Part shown: piece by piece, positions 51,511-58,729 of the stretch
Layout: each line of letters opens with the position of its first letter
Numbering within the stretch: the stretch's first letter is position 1
DNA from: JBGAQP01 sp044220635
GTDB lineage: Bacteria > Pseudomonadota > Gammaproteobacteria > Burkholderiales > Usitatibacteraceae
Length of the DNA: 64,000 bases
Assembly: GCA_044220635.1 (NCBI GenBank)
Contig: JBGAQP010000005.1
Span: 62,001 to 126,000, forward strand
Direction of reading: 5' to 3'
Position numbers and translations under genes: made by a program
The notes under the pieces: model-generated
The model's database searches: none
The model's input: only the letters and a program-made list of their open reading frames with translations
What the model was told of the DNA's origin: nothing

Positions 51511-53418
51511 ATGACCGAACGCAAGCCCCCGCCGCTGCTCGTCGCCGCGACCATCGAGGTGCTGCGGCGCCACGCCCCCTTCGACGCGATGGAGGACTCC
51601 GACCTCGCGGAGCTCGCGGGGCGGCTGCGGCTGCGCTATTTCGCCAAGGGCGCGGTGATCCTCTCGCCCGCGAGCGGCACGGTGAACACGCTCTTCATCA
51701 TCCAGCGCGGCGCCGTCAAGGCCGAGGACCCCTCGGCCACCGCGCTCGACCACGCCGTGTTCTCGCTCGCCCCCGGGGAGTGCTTCCCCGTGGGAGCGCT
51801 CATCGGGCGACGGCCCACGACGCTGCGCTACGCGGCGTGCATCGACACCTTCTGCTACGTGCTCGAGGAGCCGTCGTTCCAGGTCCTCATGGGCCGCAGC
51901 CGCGAGTTCCACGCGTTCTGCACGCGCCGGCTCGCGCACCTGCTCGAGCAGTCGCGCCAGGGCATCCGCCAGACCTACGCGGGACGGGCCTCGAACGAGC
52001 TCACGATGGCCTCGCCGCTGCGCGCGGCGCTGCGCCGCGCGCCGGTGACGCTCGCCTCGACCACGATCATCCGCGCCGTGCTCGAGCTGATGAAGGCGAA
52101 GCGCATCGGCTCGGTGGTCCTCACGGGCCCGGACGGGGCCCCCGAGGGGATCTTCACCCAGACCGACGTGCTCGACCGCGTGGCGCTCGCGGGGATGGAC
52201 CTCGCGCGGCCGGTGGCCGACGTGATGACGCGCGATCCCGTGACGCTGCCGGCGACGAGCCCCGCGGCCGAGGCCGCGCACCTCATGGCGCGCCACGGAT
52301 TCCGGCACGTCGTGGTGATGGACGGCGACCGGCTCGCAGGCGTGATCTCCGAGCGCGACCTCTTCTCGCTGCAGCGCCTGTCGATGCAGGGGCTGCGCAA
52401 GGAGATCCGCCAGGCCGACGGCACCGAGGCGCTCGCCTTCGTCGCGCGCGACGTGCGCGCGCTCGCCGCGGCGATGCTCGCCCAGGGCATCGCCGCCGAG
52501 CAGCTCACGCAGTTCGTGACCGCGCTGAACGACGCGCTCGTCGTGCGCGCGCTCGAGCTCGCCGGGGAGCGCCACGAGGTGGGCGGCCTCGGCTTCTGCT
52601 GGATCGGGCTGGGCAGCGAGGGCCGCATGGAGCAGACGCTCGCCACCGACCAGGACAACGCGATCATCATCCCCGACGAGGTCGAGGGCGGCGTCGCGGC
52701 GGCCAAGGAACGCCTGCTCGCCTTCGCGGGCGACGTGAACGTGACGCTCGACGCCTGCGGCTTCCCCTTGTGCAAGGGCGACATCATGGCGAGGAACCCC
52801 CAATGGTGCCTGGGCCTCGTGGAATGGAAGGACCGCTTCGACGACTGGATGCGAAACGCCCACCCCGAGGCGCTGCTCAACGCCGCGATCTTCTTCGATT
52901 TCCGCGCGCTCGCGGGCGACGCCGCGCTCGCGGAGAAGCTGCGCGCCTTCCTCCTCGGCAAGGTCAAGGACCGGCCCGCGTTCCTGCGCCAGATGGCGGC
53001 CAACGCGCTGCAGGTGCGCTCGCCCCTGGGGCTGCTGGGCGAGATCGCCGTCGACGAGTCGGCGGGCGGCACGCTCGACCTGAAGCTCCACGGCTCGCGG
53101 CCCTTCGTGGACGTCGCGCGCATCCTCGCGCTCGCCAACGGCGTGGGCGCGACCGCGACCGCCGACCGCCTGCGGCAGGCGGGCTCTCGCGCGCGCATGA
53201 GCCCCGACGAGATCGACACGGCGCTCGACGCGTTCCACTTCATCCAGATGCTGCGCCTTCGCAACCAGGACGCCATCGACAAGGGCGCGGGCGGCGGCGC
53301 GGGGCCCAACCGGATCGATCCCGGGACGCTCAACTCGCTCGACCGGCGCATCCTCAAGGAGTCGCTGCGCCAGGCGCGCAAGCTCCAGAGCCGCATCGCC
53401 CTCGACTACCAGCTGTGA
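51511..53418 (+). CDS. cNMP-binding/CBS/DUF294 nucleotidyltransferase-like protein
   Basis: 635 residues: an N-terminal cyclic-nucleotide-binding-like domain (about 15-130), two CBS domains (about 165-290; SVVLTGPDGAPEGIFTQTD, GFRHVVVMDGDRLAGVISERD), a DUF294 nucleotidyltransferase domain (about 340-460; GLGSEGRMEQTLATDQDNA with the GS and D-x-D signature) and a DUF294 C-terminal helical domain. Such proteins lie beside CrbS-type kinases and VC_2705-type symporters; the CBS domains suggest adenylate sensing. The target of the putative nucleotidyl transfer is unknown. It overlaps the exonuclease gene by 4 nt (GTGA). Confidence 0.88.
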   Translation: MTERKPPPLLVAATIEVLRRHAPFDAMEDSDLAELAGRLRLRYFAKGAVILSPASGTVNTLFIIQRGAVKAEDPSATALDHAVFSLAPGECFPVGALIGRRPTTLRYAACIDTFCYVLEEPSFQVLMGRSREFHAFCTRRLAHLLEQSRQGIRQTYAGRASNELTMASPLRAALRRAPVTLASTTIIRAVLELMKAKRIGSVVLTGPDGAPEGIFTQTDVLDRVALAGMDLARPVADVMTRDPVTLPATSPAAEAAHLMARHGFRHVVVMDGDRLAGVISERDLFSLQRLSMQGLRKEIRQADGTEALAFVARDVRALAAAMLAQGIAAEQLTQFVTALNDALVVRALELAGERHEVGGLGFCWIGLGSEGRMEQTLATDQDNAIIIPDEVEGGVAAAKERLLAFAGDVNVTLDACGFPLCKGDIMARNPQWCLGLVEWKDRFDDWMRNAHPEALLNAAIFFDFRALAGDAALAEKLRAFLLGKVKDRPAFLRQMAANALQVRSPLGLLGEIAVDESAGGTLDLKLHGSRPFVDVARILALANGVGATATADRLRQAGSRARMSPDEIDTALDAFHFIQMLRLRNQDAIDKGAGGGAGPNRIDPGTLNSLDRRILKESLRQARKLQSRIALDYQL

Positions 53419-54116
53419 GCGAGCTCTTCCCCTGGGTGCTGCCCTGGCGCCGGCCGCGGCTCGGTCCCGCCGAGGCGCAGGCGCTGCGGCGCTGGAAGGG
53501 GCTCGCCGAGCCCGACCGCTCCCGCCCGGCGGCGAGCGGGCGCTGGGTCGTCGTGGACGTGGAGACGAGCGGGCTCGACGCGCAGCGCGACGCGCTCATC
53601 GCGATCGGCGCGCTCGCGATGCGCGACGGCGACGTCGACCTCGGCGACAGCTTCGAGGTGGTGCTGCGCCAGGACGCGCCCAGCGCCGACGCGAACATCG
53701 AGGTGCACGGCATCGGCGGCACCGAGCAGCTCGAGGGCGAGGAGCCCGCGGCGGCGCTCGCCGCGTTCCTCGCGTTCATCGGCAAGGACCCGCTCGTCGC
53801 CTACCACGCGCCCTTCGACGCGCTGATGCTCGCGCGCGCGCTCGCGCGCCACCTGGGCCTTCGCTTCCAGCGCCCCTGGCTCGACCTCGCGGAGGTCGCA
53901 CCCCTCGCCTGGCCGGGCCTCACGGGGTCGCGGCGCGGCCTCGACGCCTGGCTCGAGGCCCTCCAGATCCCGGTCGCCTTCCGCCACCGCGCGATCGCCG
54001 ACTGCCTCGCGACCGCCCAGCTCTTCGCGGCGTTCCTGCCGCACGCCCCGCGCCTGGGCGCGCCGAGCGCGGCCGACCTCGTCGATCTCGCCGCCAACCG
54101 CCACTGGGTCCGGTGA
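53415..54116 (+). CDS. 3'-5' exonuclease, DnaQ/epsilon family
   Basis: 233 residues, GTG start coupled to the DUF294 gene. Exo I VVDVETSGLD (DxE), Exo II AYHAPFDALML, Exo III HRAIADCLATAQ (HxxxxD). The N-terminal 45 residues contain no motif. Linked exonucleases of this type are regular members of the DUF294/CrbS neighbourhood, although the reason is unknown. Confidence 0.88.
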   Translation: MSELFPWVLPWRRPRLGPAEAQALRRWKGLAEPDRSRPAASGRWVVVDVETSGLDAQRDALIAIGALAMRDGDVDLGDSFEVVLRQDAPSADANIEVHGIGGTEQLEGEEPAAALAAFLAFIGKDPLVAYHAPFDALMLARALARHLGLRFQRPWLDLAEVAPLAWPGLTGSRRGLDAWLEALQIPVAFRHRAIADCLATAQLFAAFLPHAPRLGAPSAADLVDLAANRHWVR

Positions 54117-54130
54117 GCCCGGCCCGGGCG

Positions 54131-54159
54131 TTGACAAGCGCGGCGCCCCCACCTTTACT
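54131..54159 (+). promoter_or_regulatory. Promoter of the crbS-crbR operon
   Basis: Perfect TTGACA (54131-54136), 17-bp spacer, TTTACT (54154-54159), 49 nt before the small membrane protein gene. AGGAGG-type ribosome site lies at 54196-54203. Confidence 0.7.
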
Positions 54160-54207
54160 AGCGGCGGGAGGGGCGAGGCGCCCCGCGAACCGTCGAGGAG
54201 GAGCGCG

Positions 54208-54405
54208 ATGAGGAAGCCGGGCTGGCGTGCCGCGAGGCTCGCGTGCCTTTTCCTGCTCGGCTGCCTCCTCTTCAACTATCCCCTGCTCGCGCTCTTCAAC
54301 GTGGGCGGCTCGGTGCTCGGGGTGCCGGTCCTCTACGCGTACATCTTCGCCGCCTGGGCGCTGCTCGTGGCGCTGGTCGCCGCGGTGATGGAACGCCGGG
54401 ACTAG
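54208..54405 (+). CDS. Small two-helix membrane protein
   Basis: 65 residues: basic start, hydrophobic helix at about 9-31 (RLACLFLLGCLLFNYPLLALF), Gly-rich turn (NVGGSVLG), second helix at about 40-61. Placed 13 nt before the symporter-kinase gene and read in the same operon, it may be an accessory subunit of the symporter domain, in the same way that a DUF4212 protein accompanies the downstream symporter. No family recognised. Confidence 0.72.
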   Translation: MRKPGWRAARLACLFLLGCLLFNYPLLALFNVGGSVLGVPVLYAYIFAAWALLVALVAAVMERRD

Positions 54406-54418
54406 GGGGGTCCCGAGC

Positions 54419-57184
54419 GTGCTCGCCGGCTGGGTGATCGTCACCGTCTCCTTCGCCTACATCGGGCTGCTCTTCGCGATCGCCTACTACGCCGACAAGC
54501 GCGCGGAGGTCGGCCGCTCGGTCATCGCCAATCCCTGGATCTACAGCCTGTCGCTCGCCGTGTACGCCACGGCCTGGACCTTCTACGGCAGCGTCGGGCG
54601 CGCGGCGAGCGATGGCGTGGGGTTCCTGCCGATCTACATCGGCCCGACGCTCATGATCGTCCTGTGGTGGTTCGTGGTGCGCAAGATGATCCGCATCGCG
54701 AAGTTGAACCGCATCACCTCGCTCGCCGACTTCGTCGCCTCGCGCTACGGCCGCAGCGCCCTCGTGGGCGGGATCGTCACCGTGATCGCGGTGATCGGGA
54801 TCCTGCCCTACATCTCGCTGCAGCTGAAGGCGGTCTCCAACAGCTTCCAGATCCTGCTCCAGTATCCCGAGATCGTGATGCCGCAGCGCACCGGGTCGCT
54901 CGCCGTGATGCAGGACACGGCGTTCTACATCGCGCTCTTCCTCGCGCTCTTCACGATCGCCTTCGGCACCCGCCACCTCGACGCCGCGGAGCGCCACGAG
55001 GGCATGGTCGCGGCGATCGCCTTCGAGTCGATCGTCAAGCTCGTCGCCTTCCTCGCCGTCGGCATCTTCGTCACCTTCGCGATGTACGACGGATTCGGGG
55101 ACGTCTTCGGCCGCGCGGCCCAGCGCCCCGACCTCGAGGTGCTGATGGCCCCGCTCGCGGGAGCGGCGGGGGGCTACGCGAGCTGGGTCTGGCTCACGGT
55201 GCTCTCCATGCTCGCGATCGTCTTCCTGCCCCGGCAGTTCCAGGTCGCGGTCATCGAGAACGTCGACGAGAAGCACCTCAAGCGCGCGATGTGGATCTTC
55301 CCGACGTACATGATCGCGATCAACCTGTTCGTGCTGCCGATCGCCTTCGGGGGGCTGCTCCACTTCCCGCTGGGCAACGTCGACGCGGACACCTTCGTGC
55401 TGACCCTGCCCATGGCGCACCACGCCGAGTGGCTCGCCCTGCTCGTGTTCATCGGCGGGCTGTCCGCCGCCACGGGCATGGTGATCGTCGAGACCATCGC
55501 GCTCTCGACGATGGTGTGCAACGACCTCGTGATGCCGGTGCTGCTGCGCATCCGGGCGCTGCGCCTCACCGAGCAGCGCGACCTCTCGAGCCTGCTGCTC
55601 GACATCCGGCGCGCGGCGATCGTCGGCATCCTGATGCTCGGCTACTTCTACTACCTGCTCGCGGGCGAGGCCTACGCGCTGGTGTCCATCGGCCTCATCT
55701 CCTTCGCGGCGGTCGCGCAGTTCGCCCCGGCCGTGATCGGCGGGCTCTACTGGAAGGGCGGCACCCGGGCGGGGGCGCTCGCGGGCCTGCTCGCGGGCTT
55801 CGCCCTGTGGGCGTACACGCTGCTCCTGCCCGCCTTCGCGAAGTCCGACTGGATCGGCGTGGACCTCCTCGCCCACGGCCCCTTCGGGATCGAGCTGCTC
55901 AAGCCCACGCAGCTCTTCGGCCTGGCGGGGCTCGATCCCACGACCCACGCGATGATCTGGAGCCTCATCGCCAACGCAGGGCTCTACGTCGCCGTGTCGG
56001 TGCTCGGCCGCCAGGGCGCGGCGGAGCACGCCCAGGCCACGCTCTTCGTCGACGTCTTCCGGCAGACCGGCGAGCGCGGGCCGCAGTGGCGCGGGACGGC
56101 CTCGGCCTCGGCGCTGCAGACCCTCCTCGGACGCTTCGTCGGCCCCCCGCGTGCGGCCGAGCTCTTCAGCGCGTACGCCCGCGACCGGGGCCTCGAGAGC
56201 GTGGCCGAACTCGAGGGCGACGGCGACCTCGTGCGCTTCGCGGAGCTGCAGCTCGCCGGGGCCATCGGCGCGGCCTCCGCGCGCGCGATGGTCGCCACCG
56301 TGGCGCAGGAGGAGCCCCTGGGGATCGAGGAGGTGATGACGATCCTCGACGAGGCCTCGCAGGTGATCGCCTACAGCCACCAGCTCGAGGAGAAGCAGAG
56401 CGAGCTCGAGGCGGCCACGCGCGACCTGCAGGCGGCCAACGAGCGCCTGAAGGAGCTCGACCGGATGAAGGACGACTTCATCTCGACCGTGACCCACGAG
56501 CTGCGCACGCCCCTCACCTCGATCCGCGCCTTCTCCGAGATCCTGCACGACAACCCCGACCTCGACGCCGGCGAGCGCCAGCGCTTCCTGGGGCTCGTGA
56601 TCAAGGAGTCCGAGCGGCTCACCCGCCTCATCAACCAGGTCCTCGATCTCGCGAAGCTCGAGTCCGGGCTCGCCGAGTGGCATCCCTCGGAGCTCGACCT
56701 GCGCGAGATCGTGCGCGAGGCGGTGGAGTCCACGAGCGCGGTGTTCCGCTCGCGCGGCGTGGCGGTCGAGACCCGGATCGCGCCGCTCGTGCCGCCGGTG
56801 CGCGCCGACCGCGACCGGCTGATGCAGGTGATCCTGAACCTGCTCTCGAACGCGGTGAAGTTCTCCCCCGAGGGCACCGGGCGGGTGCAGCTGCGCCTCG
56901 CCCCCGAGGGCGGGAGCGTGCGCCTCGACGTGGAGGACAACGGCGTGGGCATCAGCCCCGAGCACCAGGCGATGATCTTCGAGAAGTTCCGCCAGGTCGG
57001 CGACACGCTCACGCAGAAGCCCGCGGGCACGGGCCTGGGACTGCCCATCTGCCGGCGCATCATCGGCCACTTCGGCGGACGCCTCTGGGTGGCGAGCGCC
57101 CCCGGCCGCGGGTCGGTCTTCTCGTTCTCGCTGCCGGCGATCGAGGCCGCCTCGCTCGCCGGGCGGCGGGCGGCGAGCGCCTGA
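54419..57184 (+). CDS. crbS: CrbS-like sodium:solute symporter/histidine kinase fusion
   Basis: 921 residues, GTG start. Residues 1-530 form an SSS-family transporter domain with about 13 helices; a linker follows (about 545-660), then a coiled coil (ELEAATRDLQAANERLKELD), the dimerisation domain with His693 (STVTHELRTPLTSIRAFSEIL) and an ATPase domain (ILNLLSNAVKFSPEG, DNGVGISPEH, GTGLGLPICRRIIGHFGGR). No PAS domain is evident. In Vibrio, CrbS with CrbR controls acs and the acetate switch; here acs and an ActP-like gene are neighbours. The receiver domain often fused to such kinases is a separate gene 9 nt downstream. Confidence 0.87.
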   Translation: MLAGWVIVTVSFAYIGLLFAIAYYADKRAEVGRSVIANPWIYSLSLAVYATAWTFYGSVGRAASDGVGFLPIYIGPTLMIVLWWFVVRKMIRIAKLNRITSLADFVASRYGRSALVGGIVTVIAVIGILPYISLQLKAVSNSFQILLQYPEIVMPQRTGSLAVMQDTAFYIALFLALFTIAFGTRHLDAAERHEGMVAAIAFESIVKLVAFLAVGIFVTFAMYDGFGDVFGRAAQRPDLEVLMAPLAGAAGGYASWVWLTVLSMLAIVFLPRQFQVAVIENVDEKHLKRAMWIFPTYMIAINLFVLPIAFGGLLHFPLGNVDADTFVLTLPMAHHAEWLALLVFIGGLSAATGMVIVETIALSTMVCNDLVMPVLLRIRALRLTEQRDLSSLLLDIRRAAIVGILMLGYFYYLLAGEAYALVSIGLISFAAVAQFAPAVIGGLYWKGGTRAGALAGLLAGFALWAYTLLLPAFAKSDWIGVDLLAHGPFGIELLKPTQLFGLAGLDPTTHAMIWSLIANAGLYVAVSVLGRQGAAEHAQATLFVDVFRQTGERGPQWRGTASASALQTLLGRFVGPPRAAELFSAYARDRGLESVAELEGDGDLVRFAELQLAGAIGAASARAMVATVAQEEPLGIEEVMTILDEASQVIAYSHQLEEKQSELEAATRDLQAANERLKELDRMKDDFISTVTHELRTPLTSIRAFSEILHDNPDLDAGERQRFLGLVIKESERLTRLINQVLDLAKLESGLAEWHPSELDLREIVREAVESTSAVFRSRGVAVETRIAPLVPPVRADRDRLMQVILNLLSNAVKFSPEGTGRVQLRLAPEGGSVRLDVEDNGVGISPEHQAMIFEKFRQVGDTLTQKPAGTGLGLPICRRIIGHFGGRLWVASAPGRGSVFSFSLPAIEAASLAGRRAASA

Positions 57185-57193
57185 GCGCCGCCC

Positions 57194-57604
57194 GTGGCCG
57201 CCCGCGTGCTGATCGCCGAGGACGAGGAGAGCATCCTCGCCTCCCTCGAGTTCCTGATGCAGCGGGCCGGGTTCGAGCCGCGCGTGGCCCGCGACGGCGA
57301 GCAGGCGCTCGCCGAGGTGGCGCGCTTCCGGCCCCGGGTGGTGATCCTCGACCTGATGCTGCCGCTGAAGAGCGGGCTCGAGGTCTGCCGCGCGATCCGC
57401 GCCGACCCCGGCCTTCGTGGCACGCGCGTGCTCATGCTCACCGCCAAGGGGGGCGTGAACGAGGTCGCGCGGGGGCTCACGGCGGGGGCCGACGACTACC
57501 TCATCAAGCCGTTTTCCACCCACGACCTCGTGGCCCGGGTGCGGGCCCTGGTCGACGACGCCCTGCCCGGCCCCGGGGTCCCGGACGGGGGGCCGCCGCG
57601 ATGA
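57194..57604 (+). CDS. Stand-alone response regulator receiver
   Basis: 136 residues, GTG start. A single CheY-like receiver with acidic pocket AEDEES (Glu9-Asp10), phosphoacceptor Asp53 (VILDLMLPLKSG) and the switch Thr/Lys (MLTAKGG, DYLIKPF). No output domain. It lies between kinase and transcription factor and overlaps the latter by 4 nt (ATGA), so it probably competes for or relays phosphate in this circuit. Confidence 0.87.
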   Translation: MAARVLIAEDEESILASLEFLMQRAGFEPRVARDGEQALAEVARFRPRVVILDLMLPLKSGLEVCRAIRADPGLRGTRVLMLTAKGGVNEVARGLTAGADDYLIKPFSTHDLVARVRALVDDALPGPGVPDGGPPR

Positions 57605-58266
57605 GCGCCGAGCCCACCGTCTACGTGATCGACGACGACGAGTCGATCCGCGAGCTCCTCGCCTGGCTCATGAAGAGAAACGGCATCCGCGTCGAGACCT
57701 TCGCCAACGCCCGCAGCTTCCTCAAGGCCTGGCGCCCGGACGCCCCGGGGTGCCTCGTGCTCGACCTCTACATGCCCGGCATGAGCGGCCTCGACCTGCA
57801 GCAGTACCTCATCGACCACGGCATCGAGATGCCGGTCGTCTTCCTCTCGGGGCAGGCGGACGTGCCCAAGGCCGTGCGCGCGGTGAAGAGCGGGGCGATC
57901 GACTTCATCGAGAAGCCCTTCGACTACCGGCGGATCGTCGCCGTCGTCCAGGAATGCCTGCGCCGCGACGCGGACGGCCGCGCCCGGCGCCTGCGCCAGA
58001 AGGAGCTCTCGGGCAAGCTCTCGAGCCTCACCCAGCGCGAGCGCGAGGTGCTCGACTGCGTGGTCGCGGGCAAGCTCAACCGCGTCATCGCCGAGGAGCT
58101 CGACATCAGCATCAAGACCGTCGAGGCCCACCGCGCGAAGATCATGGAGAAGCTCGCCGTGAGCTCGGTCGCCGAGCTGGTCCAGGCCGCGCTCGCCGCC
58201 CGCGGGGCCGACCGGGGCGGGGATCCGGCCCCGGCGGGCGGCCGGGCGCCCGAGGCGGGCGGGTAG
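57601..58266 (+). CDS. crbR: CrbR-like FixJ/LuxR-family response regulator
   Basis: 221 residues: receiver with Asp55 (CLVLDLYMPGMSG) and a C-terminal LuxR-type HTH (about 145-205; LTQREREVLDCVVAGKLN, IAEELDISIKTVEAHRAKIMEKL). It resembles FixJ and the CrbR/ErdR regulators that activate acs and actP. Likely target: the symporter operon starting 194 nt downstream, and acs. The last 20 residues are Gly/Pro-rich. Confidence 0.85.
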   Translation: MSAEPTVYVIDDDESIRELLAWLMKRNGIRVETFANARSFLKAWRPDAPGCLVLDLYMPGMSGLDLQQYLIDHGIEMPVVFLSGQADVPKAVRAVKSGAIDFIEKPFDYRRIVAVVQECLRRDADGRARRLRQKELSGKLSSLTQREREVLDCVVAGKLNRVIAEELDISIKTVEAHRAKIMEKLAVSSVAELVQAALAARGADRGGDPAPAGGRAPEAGG

Positions 58267-58307
58267 GGTTTACCCCAATTGGCGGGCCCGCCGCGCGGGG
58301 TTTAGCA
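58266..58307 (+). promoter_or_regulatory. Candidate activator site and promoter for the symporter operon
   Basis: GGGTTTACCCC (58266-58276) is followed by TTGGCG (58279-58284), a 17-bp spacer and TAGCAT (58302-58307). A second GGGGTTTA starts at 58297. The dyad directly before a weak -35 is where an activator such as the adjacent CrbR-like protein would bind. Confidence 0.45.
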
Positions 58308-58349
58308 TCAGGCGCCTACTGGAGGGGGGCCACCCAAGAACAAAATCCG

Positions 58350-58397
58350 GACGGCCGGTCCGGCCCGCTCGCGCGGGACCGGGAATGCCCGGCCGTC
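58350..58397 (+). other. Structured 5' leader of the symporter operon
   Basis: Nested hairpin: outer stem GACGGCCGG / CCGGCCGTC (58350-58358 with 58389-58397), inner stem CCCGC / GCGGG (58364-58368 with 58373-58377). No T-run follows, so it is not a plain terminator. It lies in the roughly 145-nt leader before the DUF4212 gene. Confidence 0.5.
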
Positions 58398-58459
58398 ACG
58401 GGGTGGTGGCTGCACCGACCCAACCTCCCGACCGCCATCGAATACAAGGAGGAAAAGCG

Positions 58460-58726
58460 ATGCAGTTGACTGAAAAGCACATCGACTACTGGCGCAAGAA
58501 CCTGATGCTGACGGGCGTCCTGCTCTTCATCTGGTTCGTCGCCACGTTCGTCCTGGCCTGGTACGCGGTCCCGCTCGCGGAAATCAAGTTCTTCGGCTGG
58601 CCGTTCTCGTTCTACATGGCCGCCCAGGGCTCGCTCATCATCTACGTGGTGATCATCGGCGTTTACGCCTTGCAGATGCGCAAGTGGGACATCGAGCACG
58701 ATGTCCACGAAGGCGAGGAGGACTAG
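58460..58726 (+). CDS. DUF4212 symporter small subunit
   Basis: 88 residues with two hydrophobic helices (about 17-40 and 52-75) and the family signature HIDYWRKNLMLTGVLLFIWF; the end is charged (MRKWDIEHDVHEGEED). DUF4212 proteins always accompany large SSS symporters of the VC_2705 type and are taken to be their small subunit. ATG 58460 has AAGGAGG upstream; the symporter gene starts 3 nt after its stop. Confidence 0.9.
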   Translation: MQLTEKHIDYWRKNLMLTGVLLFIWFVATFVLAWYAVPLAEIKFFGWPFSFYMAAQGSLIIYVVIIGVYALQMRKWDIEHDVHEGEED

Positions 58727-58729
58727 ACC

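Noticed and set aside
49390..53238. A 1282-codon open frame antisense to acs and the DUF294 gene
   Set aside because: No motif, extreme Arg/His/Asp composition; both sense genes are complete and conserved.
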